Source of the DNA: Branchiostoma floridae
Taxonomy: Eukaryota > Chordata > Leptocardii > Amphioxiformes > Branchiostomatidae
DNA: 64,000 nucleotides
Reading direction: 5' to 3'
NCBI RefSeq assembly: GCF_000003815.2
Contig: NC_049987.1
Span: 405,473-469,472 of the forward strand
A program made the translations under genes and the position numbers. Shown here one piece after another: positions 23,368 through 33,951 of this stretch. The first letter of the stretch is position 1; the number at the start of each line of letters is the position of its first letter. Under the pieces are notes generated by a model. It had not been told where the DNA came from. It searched no databases and worked only from the letters and a program-made list of their open reading frames with translations.

Positions 23368-23468
23368 GGATGTCTTGTAGCCTGTGTTGACACAAGCTCT
23401 CGCTGGCTGGGGTTAATGACGACCGGCCGCTAGAAGCGCGATTTTAGTCAGGCTAGGATGTCTTGTAG
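23368..23468. mobile_element. 78-bp MITE (TAGCCTG...CAGGCTA) with direct flanks
   Basis: Element 23378-23455 has 7-bp terminal inverted repeats, TAGCCTG and CAGGCTA. It is flanked by direct copies of GGATGTCTTG (10 bp; 13 bp if the following TAG is counted). A related copy is at 52765-52832. Target duplications of 9-11 bp are characteristic of the Mutator superfamily. Confidence 0.65.
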
Positions 23469-23795
23469 CTATAGACACTCTTCACTACATTCCACCACAG
23501 GTGTTAATTCTTGATTACTACTAATATTTTTTATCCATGACACGTGATTCGGTAGGTATTAACCACAATATAGCAATACAAGGCAAATTCTAAAAAAAAT
23601 GCTTCTCGATTAAAAACACACTTCCATTTGTCATCACAATACCATTAGAGATATTTGTGGCCTTGTAAAGCCTTAATGTAGGTATATGGATTGATAAAAT
23701 TGGTTAGAAATTCAAAAGATATCCGACTTGCAACGGTACAGCGTAACTGAACATCTGGCTGACATCAGCAGGAAAGCAATTTTTCTCGTCAGCAT

Positions 23796-26700
23796 TCAGA
23801 CGGCACCGGTGAACCAATCGGGAAGGTGTGGAAGACCCTTGTGTACTTCACAGGTCACACCCTGCTGTTCTGGTTGGAACAGGTACACAACACTGCCAGG
23901 TATGAGACAAAAAAGTTATGTTAGCATGAAAGCTATATTCTGTGTTCGTACAATCCATGATGGATTCCGATACTTTAGTTCAACACAAAAAAGAATAGCT
24001 CATCTAGTCGAAGGTGTAGCAGCACTTACATATCAAATCATCCATTACTTCGCAAAGGAGTAAATGAGGCCATCTACATTAGTGTCCACAAGGTGACACT
24101 AAACCGAGACGGGGCTGATATTGCTTGCCTGACAATGACGAGTTGTTATTCGAGTAGCCTGTCCCTAAGGTCACGTGCTCAGTGTAATTGAATTAACGCC
24201 ACTGCCGTAGAATGTTGACGTAAGAGCTACTGAAATTTCGAGATGACCTTTACTATTTTAGTCTAAACGAAAGTATCAAAATCCATTTTAAAATGTAACT
24301 ATTGTATAACGTTAATCTGGATTATGAGTTATGATAAAGTACTATCTGTTACTTTTGTGATATTTACTGTTTAATTTAGAAATGATGAATTGATACTACC
24401 TTATATGATGTGATTTCATTTCTCATTTTTAGTAAATATTAACGTACAAAATATACAAACAAAGGCGTTGATTTTTAACCGTTTTAAGCGCATTGAGGTG
24501 TAGTTTACCAAAATTCAAATCATTATCATCATCACTTACAGGCGACACCCAATAACGTCAAAATGGACAATTGAGCTGCGATCTGAGGTGTGCGGGTTAA
24601 CTTGCCCTGCTGAGAGTCAGATAACAACTTCTTCATTAAATACAAAGTGTGTACTCAACCATTTTGACAATATCTTCTTAGATCTTATGGCATGAGGCTC
24701 GACCCATAAGGCTTTGATCACAAATGGGTCACCTAGCTACCGATTTTCTAAAGGACGCTAACTGGACAATAATAGCCACAATGAATCTAACTCATGTAAA
24801 TTTTGATAAAAGCTTTACAACATATAATAATTCCCGAATTTTGTGTACCTTTTTCCACGGAGAGGCACAGGATTTTAATCACCCCTAGTATATACACAAT
24901 ACATGACAGTTGCACAGGGATTCCTTCTTTTTTCATTATATTTCTGGGTGCTGTATGGTCATTTCACGCCCTGTATTTAAATCCAGACAATTAAATGCAA
25001 GACCTTAGTATACTTCGGCCACAATTGCACAACATATAAAATAGTTCTGGTCTGGCTCAGAAGCCACAAATTTGTCCCGGTGGACTGCCAGATGCCGGAT
25101 AGGTCACGGCATCATTTACCGGATTCCGGGTTGATTTTAACTCTGAGTTTTAAAAAAAAACGGTTTCCGGCCAGGCCCAAATATAGCCCGATAGCCTGGG
25201 AAGGGCAGCGCCTTGACGAGACGAGCCCGATAGCCTGGGAAGGGCAACGCCCGAAGGTGCTCGAAATAGCCCGCGAACTGCCCGCCAGGGTCCCATTTTC
25301 CAATTGTAACACACTGTTGACGCCTTGACACGCGATCAAGACGACATGCACCAACTGTCCACCACTGTTGACGCCTTGACACGCGATCAAGACGACATGC
25401 GCCAACTGTCCACCACTACTGACGCCTTGAAACGCGACCTGGAGAAGGAGCGAAGCCGAACCGGCCCCATCTTGGAGCAGCGCCTTGACGAGACGAGCCC
25501 GATAGCCTGGGAAGGGCAACGCCCGAAGGTGCTCGAAATAGCCCGCGAACTGCCCGCCAGGGTCCCATTTTCCAATTGTGATGTAAGCATAAAAAGTATT
25601 TATAAACAGTTCTCCTTTTAAATTCACAAAACCCGCACATAATAGAAAAGGTGGGATCTTTCGTCATCCACTGTCTTCGAAAAAGGAGTCGACCCCAATA
25701 ATCCAGGATCTAGAGTTAGCTTTTACAACTTTTTTTTTTCTTTAGACTAAGTAGACACTTGTGATATTGTATTTTACACTGTTTGAATCTTTTATGTTGC
25801 CTGCAATTAGCCCACGGGCAAAATTTGCAATAAACTTGATCTTATGATTAGATGAATTCGTGTTACCTTGCACCGTCCTCAGTCACACGCATCTTCACCT
25901 GAGACAGAAATTTGTCGCAGAAGTTCATACATACAGATGTCTTCCAGGGACTGCTGCACTGATCCTGTGTGCCGACAAGAAGAGGTATGAAGGAATCTAT
26001 TGATGGAAGTGTGCTTAAGTATATTAAGGAATGGGTGAAGGAACTACTTTCATCCAGAATTCATTCTAACTTTTATTTATTTCCAGTTATACAGTCACTG
26101 ATTGCTTATTTTGAAAGTTACCATAAGCCTCTTATGGTGCAATGCTTCAAAAAGTGATTGTGTTTTTATATTTACCTTCAAGAAGGTTAAAATATTTATT
26201 TTGCTCCGTATCCTATTCTCCATCTCAGAATCAATTAAATCAACGACCTCACCTCAACTCGACAACTGCAAAAAAGTGTTGTTTTTTTTTAATTTCAATG
26301 GCTTGTTTGCACCGAACCATATAGTATCGACTTTCGAGGTATAACATCTTCAGGTAAAAGGTGCCATATAGGTACCAGGTAACACACCATATGCGTTACT
26401 CCCCAGGTGCTGTATAGTACCAGGTAGCGAGCCTAATATGTAGTAACCAGTTGCTCTTGAGAACCCTCCGAGAAGCAATGTTCTTAGGGGGGACGAAAAC
26501 ACTGGCGGGTATGGGGGGGGGGGGCGAAAACGCTAAAGGGGGCGAAAATGCTAGTGATCTCGCCCCTCCCGGGAGGGGGGGGGGCGAGATCGCTGTGACA
26601 CCGGTGCGCTGACAACGAATTTACTGGTAAAGTATCATACGCCGCGATTACATTATGAAGCAAGTCTCAGCACAGAGCTGGATGAACTGTTCAGCATAGA

Positions 26701-29700
26701 TACGAATGTGTTTGAGTAAAACCAGAGCAGAATTTGGTAGGCAAGACCATGGAGGTCAATAAAATATGCCAAAGAAAAGAGGGGAAATATCACTAACCAT
26801 TATGCCAGGTATGTCCTTTGTGCGGATGCGTTCCATACTCCCAACATCGACCACGCCCTGGTCGTCACGGAAACCAAAAACTATTTCCGGCACGCCCACC
26901 AAGTATGACTGCACCCAGCATTTCTGTAACTTGCTAACAACAACGTACAGGGGTCTCACTAAATACCGAAAACAACCGAAAACTACCGAAAACAACTTTG
27001 ACTAATTACCGAAAACAACTTTGACTAATTACCGAAAACAACGGAAAACAACTTGAAACTACCGAAAATAACTCGAAACAACAGATAATCATTTCAATGC
27101 GTTATTCTCTTCGCCAAGAAGAGTATGTTTTTGCCGACTTGGGTCTGTATGTAGGTCAACAGCATATAACTCAAGAAATTGTGGATGGAACTTTGTGATT
27201 TTTGGCAGGTGTGTAGCGGTTGTCGAAAGGAATGCCAAGTTCGAAAACGGTTTACCTGGCGTTTTTCTTACGGTACTGCAGCGAGCTTGGTATGTTTTTT
27301 TGCGGTTTGTTTTGGGCAGCATAAGTCAAAATGTAGCTGGGCGATTGTCACGAAACTTGGTAGGTGTGTAGCGGTTTTGGAGAGGAAGGTCAAGTGCGAA
27401 AATGGTGTACCTGGCTCTTACTTATGGTGCTGTAGCGGGATTTGTATGTAAGTGAGTTTGTCTGTATGCAAGATAACTCGAGAACCCTTGAATGGATCCT
27501 GATGATATTTGTTAGGTGGGTGGGGGTTAGGAAAACGATGGTCAAGTTCGATAATGGGTCCCCTGGTGGCTGTCTAAGGTACTGCAGCAAAACTTTTAAT
27601 TTTGACACTTCGTGTTTTGGACATGCTGTGGTCATGATTTTTAAGTGGTAGATAGCCCTTGGGGCAGAGAGTAAGTGCTGTGAGTTTGGACCCCCTAGCG
27701 GCTTTTTGGGAACTGCAGGAACTGATTTCCATTCAAACTTCGGACGAGAATAACTCGAGAACGTGTTGACGGATCATCAGGATTTTCGGTATGTAGACAG
27801 AATGAATGATAACTTACACAATGTAATACTAATTATGCAGATCAGCAGTTAATTTGCATAAATAATGAGGAAAGTTCATAAATCCATGCCAACAGCATAT
27901 AACTCAAGAAGCTGTGTATGGATTTTCATGATATTTAGTATTTGAGTAGCGGTTGCAGAAAGGAAGGTTGTGTTCGAAAATAGTTGACGTAGCATTTTTC
28001 GTTAGGACGGTAGCGGGCCGAGTGTGTGCGTCCGTTTGTTTGTGGAATGCATAACTCGAGAAGCCTTGAAAAAATCCTGATAATATTTGGTAGGTGGGTA
28101 GGAGTCCGGAAAACGAAGATCGATTATGATAGTGGGCCCCCTAGTGGCTTCCTAAGGTACTGCAGCAAAAATTATTAACAGAAATAAACTGTGCTCTATA
28201 TATCTCGTTTTGACCTATATCTATGGACACAGCTGTTATACAGATGCTTTGCCTTAGCTTGTGAGCTGGACGCCTTTACACTGGGGACAAACTCTTTGGC
28301 AAGCATAAAATTCTGATTGACCAGGGACGCTACCAGGTCGTCACAGTCTGTTTTTTTGGCATTTGCTATTGGGGTAGGTACTATTTAGTAATACATGAAT
28401 TAGACCTTAAAGTCTTAGATAAAGGCATGATTATTTGGCGAAGAGATGTGTTCGTTGAACTCTAGTTATTTAATAATTTTTATTTGATTTTTGACAGGAG
28501 TTAGGCTAGGACAGATTAATTTATTTGACGACCCATGTTATTAATAAAATATTAGTAAGAATAGAGTCAACGGTCTCCTTTGCCTGTTCGAATGTATTAA
28601 TGTTCGAATTCAGATTCACGGATCCTGTTATAAACGGGGACTGCTTGGTCAACTCGCAAACTCATCAATGGATATCTACTACTTGGTATCTATTGTGTAA
28701 CTCCAAGCAGAGGCTACATTTGAGGCGGGATGTAGTAGTGGCCACAACAAGAAATCGCAGTCACTACTATCCTCCGACGAAACCTCTGCTTGGAAACTAA
28801 GTTTGCTTATTAATTACTGCTGGAAAATTCTACTGCCTATTTAGCTAATGTGTACTACATGTGCGTATTTTTTCTAACAACCAAAACAATCCATTGTACT
28901 TCTTGCTCAAATATAACGCATTTCCGCTGCCACAAAAAATGGTTTAAATGGACAAACTACAAACGTGTATTACCGATACCACAGAGGCCCCTTATTCTGG
29001 ATTAAACTAAATGATCAAAATAAGGATTCTGCTCTACACCATAAAACAGCGTGTGATGAAAAGGTGTTTCCACAGGCCACATCCCCTCTGCTGGAAGAAT
29101 CCTTCATTCAGAATCACCTCATTCTCTCCCTCGGCCGTGGAGAAAATAATTCAAGGGATAGTAACCAGTAGATGAAAATAAAATAGAAATAAGTAGTTGT
29201 TTTCGGGTTGTTTTCCAGCTGTTGTCGAGTTCTGATCGGTTGTTCATGCTTGTTTTGACAGGTCTTTGGCGATTTCGAGTTGTTTTCGGTATTTTGCGAG
29301 TTATTTTCGGTAGATTTCAAGTTGTTTTCGGTTGTTTTCGGTTGTTTTTTGTATTTAGTGAGACCGACGTACAACGAGATGTTAGAAGCGAGTATCTCGC
29401 CGAGCCGGGAATCTTGGCGAGTTTCTTGCGTCGCTAAGGGCCCCAACTGGTCACCTGAAATGGCTTTTTTTAGTAATAAAAATGAATTGACAATAAGTTT
29501 GAGAATAAGCGTGGCAGGTACTCTACGAGCAGAGTATTGGCTTGGCCGGCCGACATTATTAACGGTGCAAAATAGAATGTCCGACAAAAACGGATAAAGA
29601 CACGTGTACACGTAAAAAACAGCCGACGTCGATCCTCTGCTTGACGAGTAACCAATAGACCGATTACCGTAAATATCTTTTGGATGAATCATTGTAATCC

Positions 29701-31904
29701 AGTGGTAACACCGTTAATTCCAATGGAGATAAACTGAGAAAGTAACATCATGAGCGCAGCTATTTTGTTGTAGAGGCCACGTATTTTACACGTGTGCCAC
29801 ATGGGGGTGTGACAATAAGGGCAATGTTTTTTAAGGCGCGTTTGTTTTGTCGACAACAGGCGTTACCCCGTGAAATACCTGCTTTATATGTTAAAGAGGA
29901 TGATTTTTGCAATTCACTGTGAAGTTAAGAGCAGCATGGGCACGTGTATATAGCAGTCGCTTAAATAGACAATTAGTTCTCTCCGAGATAGGGGTCTTCC
30001 CGAACCCCCAAAATTCACCTTAGTTACTTATTTACGCCATTCTGTACGTGCAGGTATGTTCTACAACACATAAAACGACTTCTCCCATGACTTTAGTGTT
30101 GATTTTGTGCGTGTGTAGTTTTGCTACGCAAGTGATATTTTTAAGCTCGTTCACCTTTCAGAGTACGCATGCGCACCAACATGAATTGTTGGTACATATA
30201 CTACGTGTTTTGTAAAAGATCAAGGCCCTTTACATATCAACAAAACATGTCTGGACATTGTTATCCAAATTGCGACAATATTGGAGACGACAACTGTTTA
30301 CAAGTCAGGCGTCATCATCTGTGACATATTAACAACAATTCGTGTCGCTGCGCTTGCGTACTCGGCGTGGGGAACGACCTTATTAGCGTTTTATGTTATC
30401 ATTTACCTGCCATAAAAGTATTTCTTGTCTTTACGGTGTGTTTTCATCTCCACGTAACATGCAGGTGGAAGCAGAGTTTCTTTTGTCACCCGGCCGTCCA
30501 CCTCAGCAGAGAACAGGAGGGAGTGGGAGTTCAGCTTGGAGGTCACCACGGTGTAAAATCCTTCATTCAGGTCCACCACAGCATCGCTGATCGGCTTTCC
30601 GCCTTGGACGTCCAGTAAAAGATAATAAGATATTGAAGATCTAAATACTCTCTTTCATGTGAAATTCTTGATGCTATGTCGGGAGCCACCCGGTTGTCCA
30701 AAATTGGATGGAATCTATATTTTTATGAATATGCCAAACTATTTTTTTATAAAGCCAAGGTCGGCCTGAAATGAGACCAACTTTTATATTACATAACGCA
30801 AAAGATGGCTTGCAAACGCGATGAATTCTTCTAGAATGTAGTTAACAGCAATTTTATAACATTATGAAATTTACGAATCATTTTTTTCGTGTTGACAGGC
30901 ATTTTTTTTAAATACAAATTTCGCTGATTTTGGTGACAACAATTTATATAGTTTCCTGGTTTTCTTGATTAATGATACCCATTCTCTCACACCAATTGCA
31001 TCTTATGTAATTCAATAATCAAGATGTGATTACTTAGGCTTATTTGATGACGTCAATAGCCAGAATCCAGTAATTTGCATGTTCCTGCCCAAATGGGCTA
31101 AATGCAACAATTCGATTGTATTAGATGGGACACTAAAAGTACTATTGAATATAGTGTTACAATTGGATAAACAATACAACTGAAGCTATGCTATAACTAA
31201 CAATACACGGCATGATCTTATTGTCCCTTTAACTCGTCACTACCGTGTACTTTTTTACAAAAAGTTTAAAGGAACATGTCCAGTTTATTTCAACAGTGTT
31301 TGGGGTTGTTTTATAAAATAAGTATATTTACTTTTAAACATAAAAGTTGGTGGATCAAAGAAGACGAAACCTCTAGCCACACGATCCAAGGACGTCCTCT
31401 CAAGCCCGGTTTGACTATTGTTAACCCTATTCAGACAGGGCTTTTTTGGTCAATCCGGGACGGGGGTGCTTTTGAGGCCCACCCCTTCTAACTCCTTTAA
31501 CTATTAAACGACTTACTGCAAGGCCACCAAACTTTTAGAGAATGATTTAGACATAATATTTTTAAATTTTAAAAAATTAAATGCTATCATGACGTAATAA
31601 GACGTATTTATGACGTCACCTTTTTAATTGCGTTGGCTGGAACCATGAAAAAAACGGCATTCACAGAAAACTTCAAGGTATGCTACAAAAATGTAACAAC
31701 AAGTGCCGCTAACAGAATAATAATGGTTGTTACGACTTGTGTTGCCAAGAGCAACATTAATTGATTAATCTATTCGCGATTCTTAACCGGGAATACGGCG
31801 GGAAAGGAAAATATGCCGGGAAAGGAAAAAAAATCCAGGAAAGGAATGTATACTGCGAAGCTTGTACTGGCCCCCGGTATATATTCCTTTCACGACATTT
31901 TTCC

Positions 31905-31936
<32 letters not shown>

Positions 31937-33951
31937 GTATATATAGGGTAGTTACCATGATGTTTACCATGATGCTTACACTGGGGTGTCACATGTAGAT
32001 TTAGATACATAAAAGTTTGAGTCCTCATCTGTTTGTAGAAATAATAGTAACGCACTTTTAAAGAGGCTGAGAGGCGCCCCAAGCGAATTGAACTGAGAAC
32101 AATACGTTTAACCCTCAAACCACCGTATGGGGTCAAAACTGACCCCAGACGTATATTAATATGTGCCATTATGATATTTCTGGTTGAAAATAAATTTCCT
32201 TCCATGATTTTGTTTGTATATATGTCTTATAACTTCTCATACGTTTTTACAGAGATTGACTCATTGTTGATTAAGTTATCATAGGGAGTTTGTGTATGGT
32301 CCAGTGGGGTCAAAACTGACATTTTTTTAAACAAACTTTTGAGATCCACGCCTAAACAACTTATCGTATGATCACGAAATTTTTAGAGAATGATGTGCAT
32401 GTCCAACGAAATAATAGTAACAACTTTTGTGTCACTATCATGTTAAATGACGACGCCATGACGTCATTTATCTTAAATTGGCCGTCATCTTGGATTTTTA
32501 CTGATGACGTCATCAAATTAGCATAAATTATGAATATTAAATCATGAAATTTACGTTGAATTTCATAACATGTCGTGAACAAGTGTGGTTTGCCAAGAAA
32601 ACCTTAAAACTTAAATGTTTAAGCCAAAATTCGAAAATTACGTAATAAATATGTCTGTCAGAATTCCGTTGCCATGGCAACATGAAAAATGATGAACTTT
32701 TTTTATTCACTTAAAATGCTTGCTATTAACATTTTCTGAAAAGGGACCATGTTTGGTGGCCCTAGCGTAAGCCATTCGGGGACTATACGACATTGAAGTT
32801 GGTGCAGGCATAAAAATACCTTACTCGGTCTGAAGAGCGTTGGTGCAAAATGTGGCCCTTATGATCTTTTGCATAAATTATGATAATGAGCTAGAATTAT
32901 TCTCACTTAATCATGTCAAACTGTCCCTCATAGATTAATGAAGCTATACATATATACAAATCACAAAAAGAGTCACAAAAAAACTGTATTTGTACAAAAG
33001 TTTTTGACCCCATACGGTAATTTACGTCACAAAAAAGGTACGGTGGTTTGAGAGTTAAAAGCTATTCCTAACGACACAACGTCTGTCCGGCAGTGTGCAC
33101 ATCGGGGGACTCGATCAATCTTTGACCTTTGAGCCTCTGAATTTTGAGCCAACACTCCACCGATACTCGACGCCACACCGCTCAGATAAATCTTAACGCC
33201 GTTGTTACAAGAAAAACAAAACGTCAATTGATAAACTGCCATGTAAAATAAAAACTTCACATTATTTTTGAAGTAAAATTTCCATAGACATCTGGTCCAC
33301 AATGTAAATCACAGGACAGGCCATGTAATACGTATTTTATATATAGCAGCATTAGCAATGTCACTTCTGAGAAGTCGCCTACGTGACGTACCAAAAACTA
33401 AAAATGGCGGATGTTCAGTAATGTTGGCAAGAGCTAATACAGAGTTGACAAGAAAATCGTATCCTATGTACGCTACATGGCAATTTTCCCCAAATTTGGC
33501 GCCGTTTATCAATTATCAAAATCCTACCGGAGATATTTCTGGGTGAAGCTCCCCAAATTATGCTTCGACTCTGAACATTTTTATCGAAATGACTGACTGG
33601 GCATCGAGGCACGTTTTCTCTTATCCACAACCCATGATAACGCATTGCTTACCTCGGGTTCCTTTTAATCCATTCCAAAACAGGGTCCAAGTCGCCTCCT
33701 TTGTCATTCCAGTCCACGAACTTTTTCGGAAACCCCTGTTTCAGGTAGAGCTTTTTGTCCAGTGGCTTCTTGTAGTTCTTCAGGTTTCTATCATCGTTGA
33801 AGAATCTATATTCCTCCCGGCCATCCGCCGTCGGAGATTTTTTCAGCGAGAAAACGCCCACTTGATTTGGTGGTTCGCTGTAGTTTGGGATTCCGCACTG
33901 TTGTTCGGAATAGCATTCGGGGCTAGTATAAAGTGGTGGTGGTGGCTCCAT
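23796..33951 (-). CDS. DXO: DXO/RAI1-family decapping exoribonuclease, incomplete
   Basis: Five - strand exons read in order: 33951-33653, 30602-30435, 26933-26798, 25964-25867 and 23892-23796 (stop). Exon 1 ends in FVDWNDKGGDLDPVLEWI. The second found exon has SHSLLFSAEVDG and CYVEMKT, the EVD and ExK metal and phosphate residues of the DXO active site. The third has QSYLVGVPEIVFGFR, the fourth SVCMNFCDKFLS, the last VVYLFQPEQQG. Each aligns with mammalian DXO by memory, and the last three exons join in phase. DXO removes incomplete 5' caps and NAD caps from RNA and degrades it 5' to 3'. Not found are about 90 residues after exon 1, including the GxxxE catalytic glutamate, and about 20 residues between 30435 and 26933. 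These regions hold transposons, so the exons may be lost, diverged or overlooked. The function of this copy is therefore open. Confidence 0.82.
25185..25582. repeat. Duplicated 100-bp block around 54-bp coding-like repeats
   Basis: A block starting CGCCTTGACGAGACGAGCCC occurs directly at about 25210 and 25480, each ending TCCCATTTTCCAATTGT. Between them lie three 54-bp units that read in one + frame as 18-residue repeats (DALTRDQDDM, then QLSTT), a coiled-coil-like pattern. The block is related, inverted, to part of the element at 36362-37740. It lies in the last DXO intron. Confidence 0.75.
26318..26610. repeat. Composite repeat: block a plus G-rich GCGAGATCGCT block
   Basis: Bases 26318-26460 (CCATATAGTATCGACTTTCG through AACCAGTTGCTCTTG) match the reverse complement of 56505-56667. 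They are followed by a G-run-rich block at 26490-26600 ending GGGGCGAGATCGCTGTGACACC, which matches 57395-57525 in direct orientation. It lies in a DXO intron. Confidence 0.8.
26949..29366. mobile_element. Terminal-inverted-repeat element, about 2.4 kb, hAT-like
   Basis: The left end, CAGGGGTCTCACTAAATAC followed by repeated CGAAAACAAC, mirrors the right end, where GTTTTCGG repeats run into GTATTTAGTGAGACC. The short flanking match ACAACG on both sides and the CAGGGGTC-type terminus suggest the hAT superfamily, which makes 8-bp target duplications, but the duplication is not clean. There is no transposase. The left end starts about 15 bp from the DXO exon at 26798-26933. Confidence 0.65.
27110..28170. 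repeat. Diverged satellite of about 150-bp units inside the hAT-like element
   Basis: Six or seven units share, in order, ATAACTCGAGAA, TCCTGATGATATTTG, GTAGGTG, AAGGTCAAGTTCGA, CCCCTGGTGGC and AAGGTACTGCAGC. Units are strongly diverged, with spacings of about 140-160 bp. No coding frame is shared. Confidence 0.75.
29367..30434. other. DXO intron sequence without recognised features
   Basis: The missing short DXO exon, expected to hold an R/W-rich loop of about 20 residues, should lie here or inside the neighbouring element. I could not identify it. Confidence 0.4.
31421..31770. mobile_element. Partial family 1 TTAA MITE
   Basis: It starts TTAACCCTATTCAGACAGGG like 15231 and follows that element's left half through AATGTAACAACAAGTGC and GCCAAGAGCAACAT, then the similarity stops and no right end is present. 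Confidence 0.8.
31896..31946. repeat. (TA)n microsatellite
   Basis: TATATA run between the truncated MITE and the next TTAA element. Confidence 0.9.
32108..33058. mobile_element. TTAA-flanked MITE, family 2, 951 bp
   Basis: It starts TTAACCCTCAAACCACCGTA and ends TACGGTGGTTTGAGAGTTAA. It is the reverse-complement counterpart of 19082-20034 throughout, including the GTTGCCATGGCAAC core and GGGGTCAAAACTGACCCC. It lies in the first DXO intron, where the missing exon should be. Confidence 0.88.

Noticed and set aside
23793-23899. An exon-like + strand frame reading GKVWKTLVYFTG
   Set aside because: It is the antisense shadow of the last DXO-like exon, which matches the family and closes with a stop on the - strand.
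25112-25627. A 171-codon - strand frame over the duplicated block
   Set aside because: It spans direct copies of a mobile GC-rich block in two orientations. The + strand 54-bp periodic reading is the more coherent one, and neither shows gene structure.
28206-28355. Possible - strand exon reading CDDLVASLVNQNF
   Set aside because: The acceptor context is purine-rich, it lies inside the hAT-like element, and no family or partner exon was found. It may be a remnant of that element's coding sequence.
33080-33240. - strand reading VKIYLSGVASSIG, loosely like SH3BGRL proteins
   Set aside because: The resemblance covers only about ten residues, then the frame diverges. No exon borders fit.
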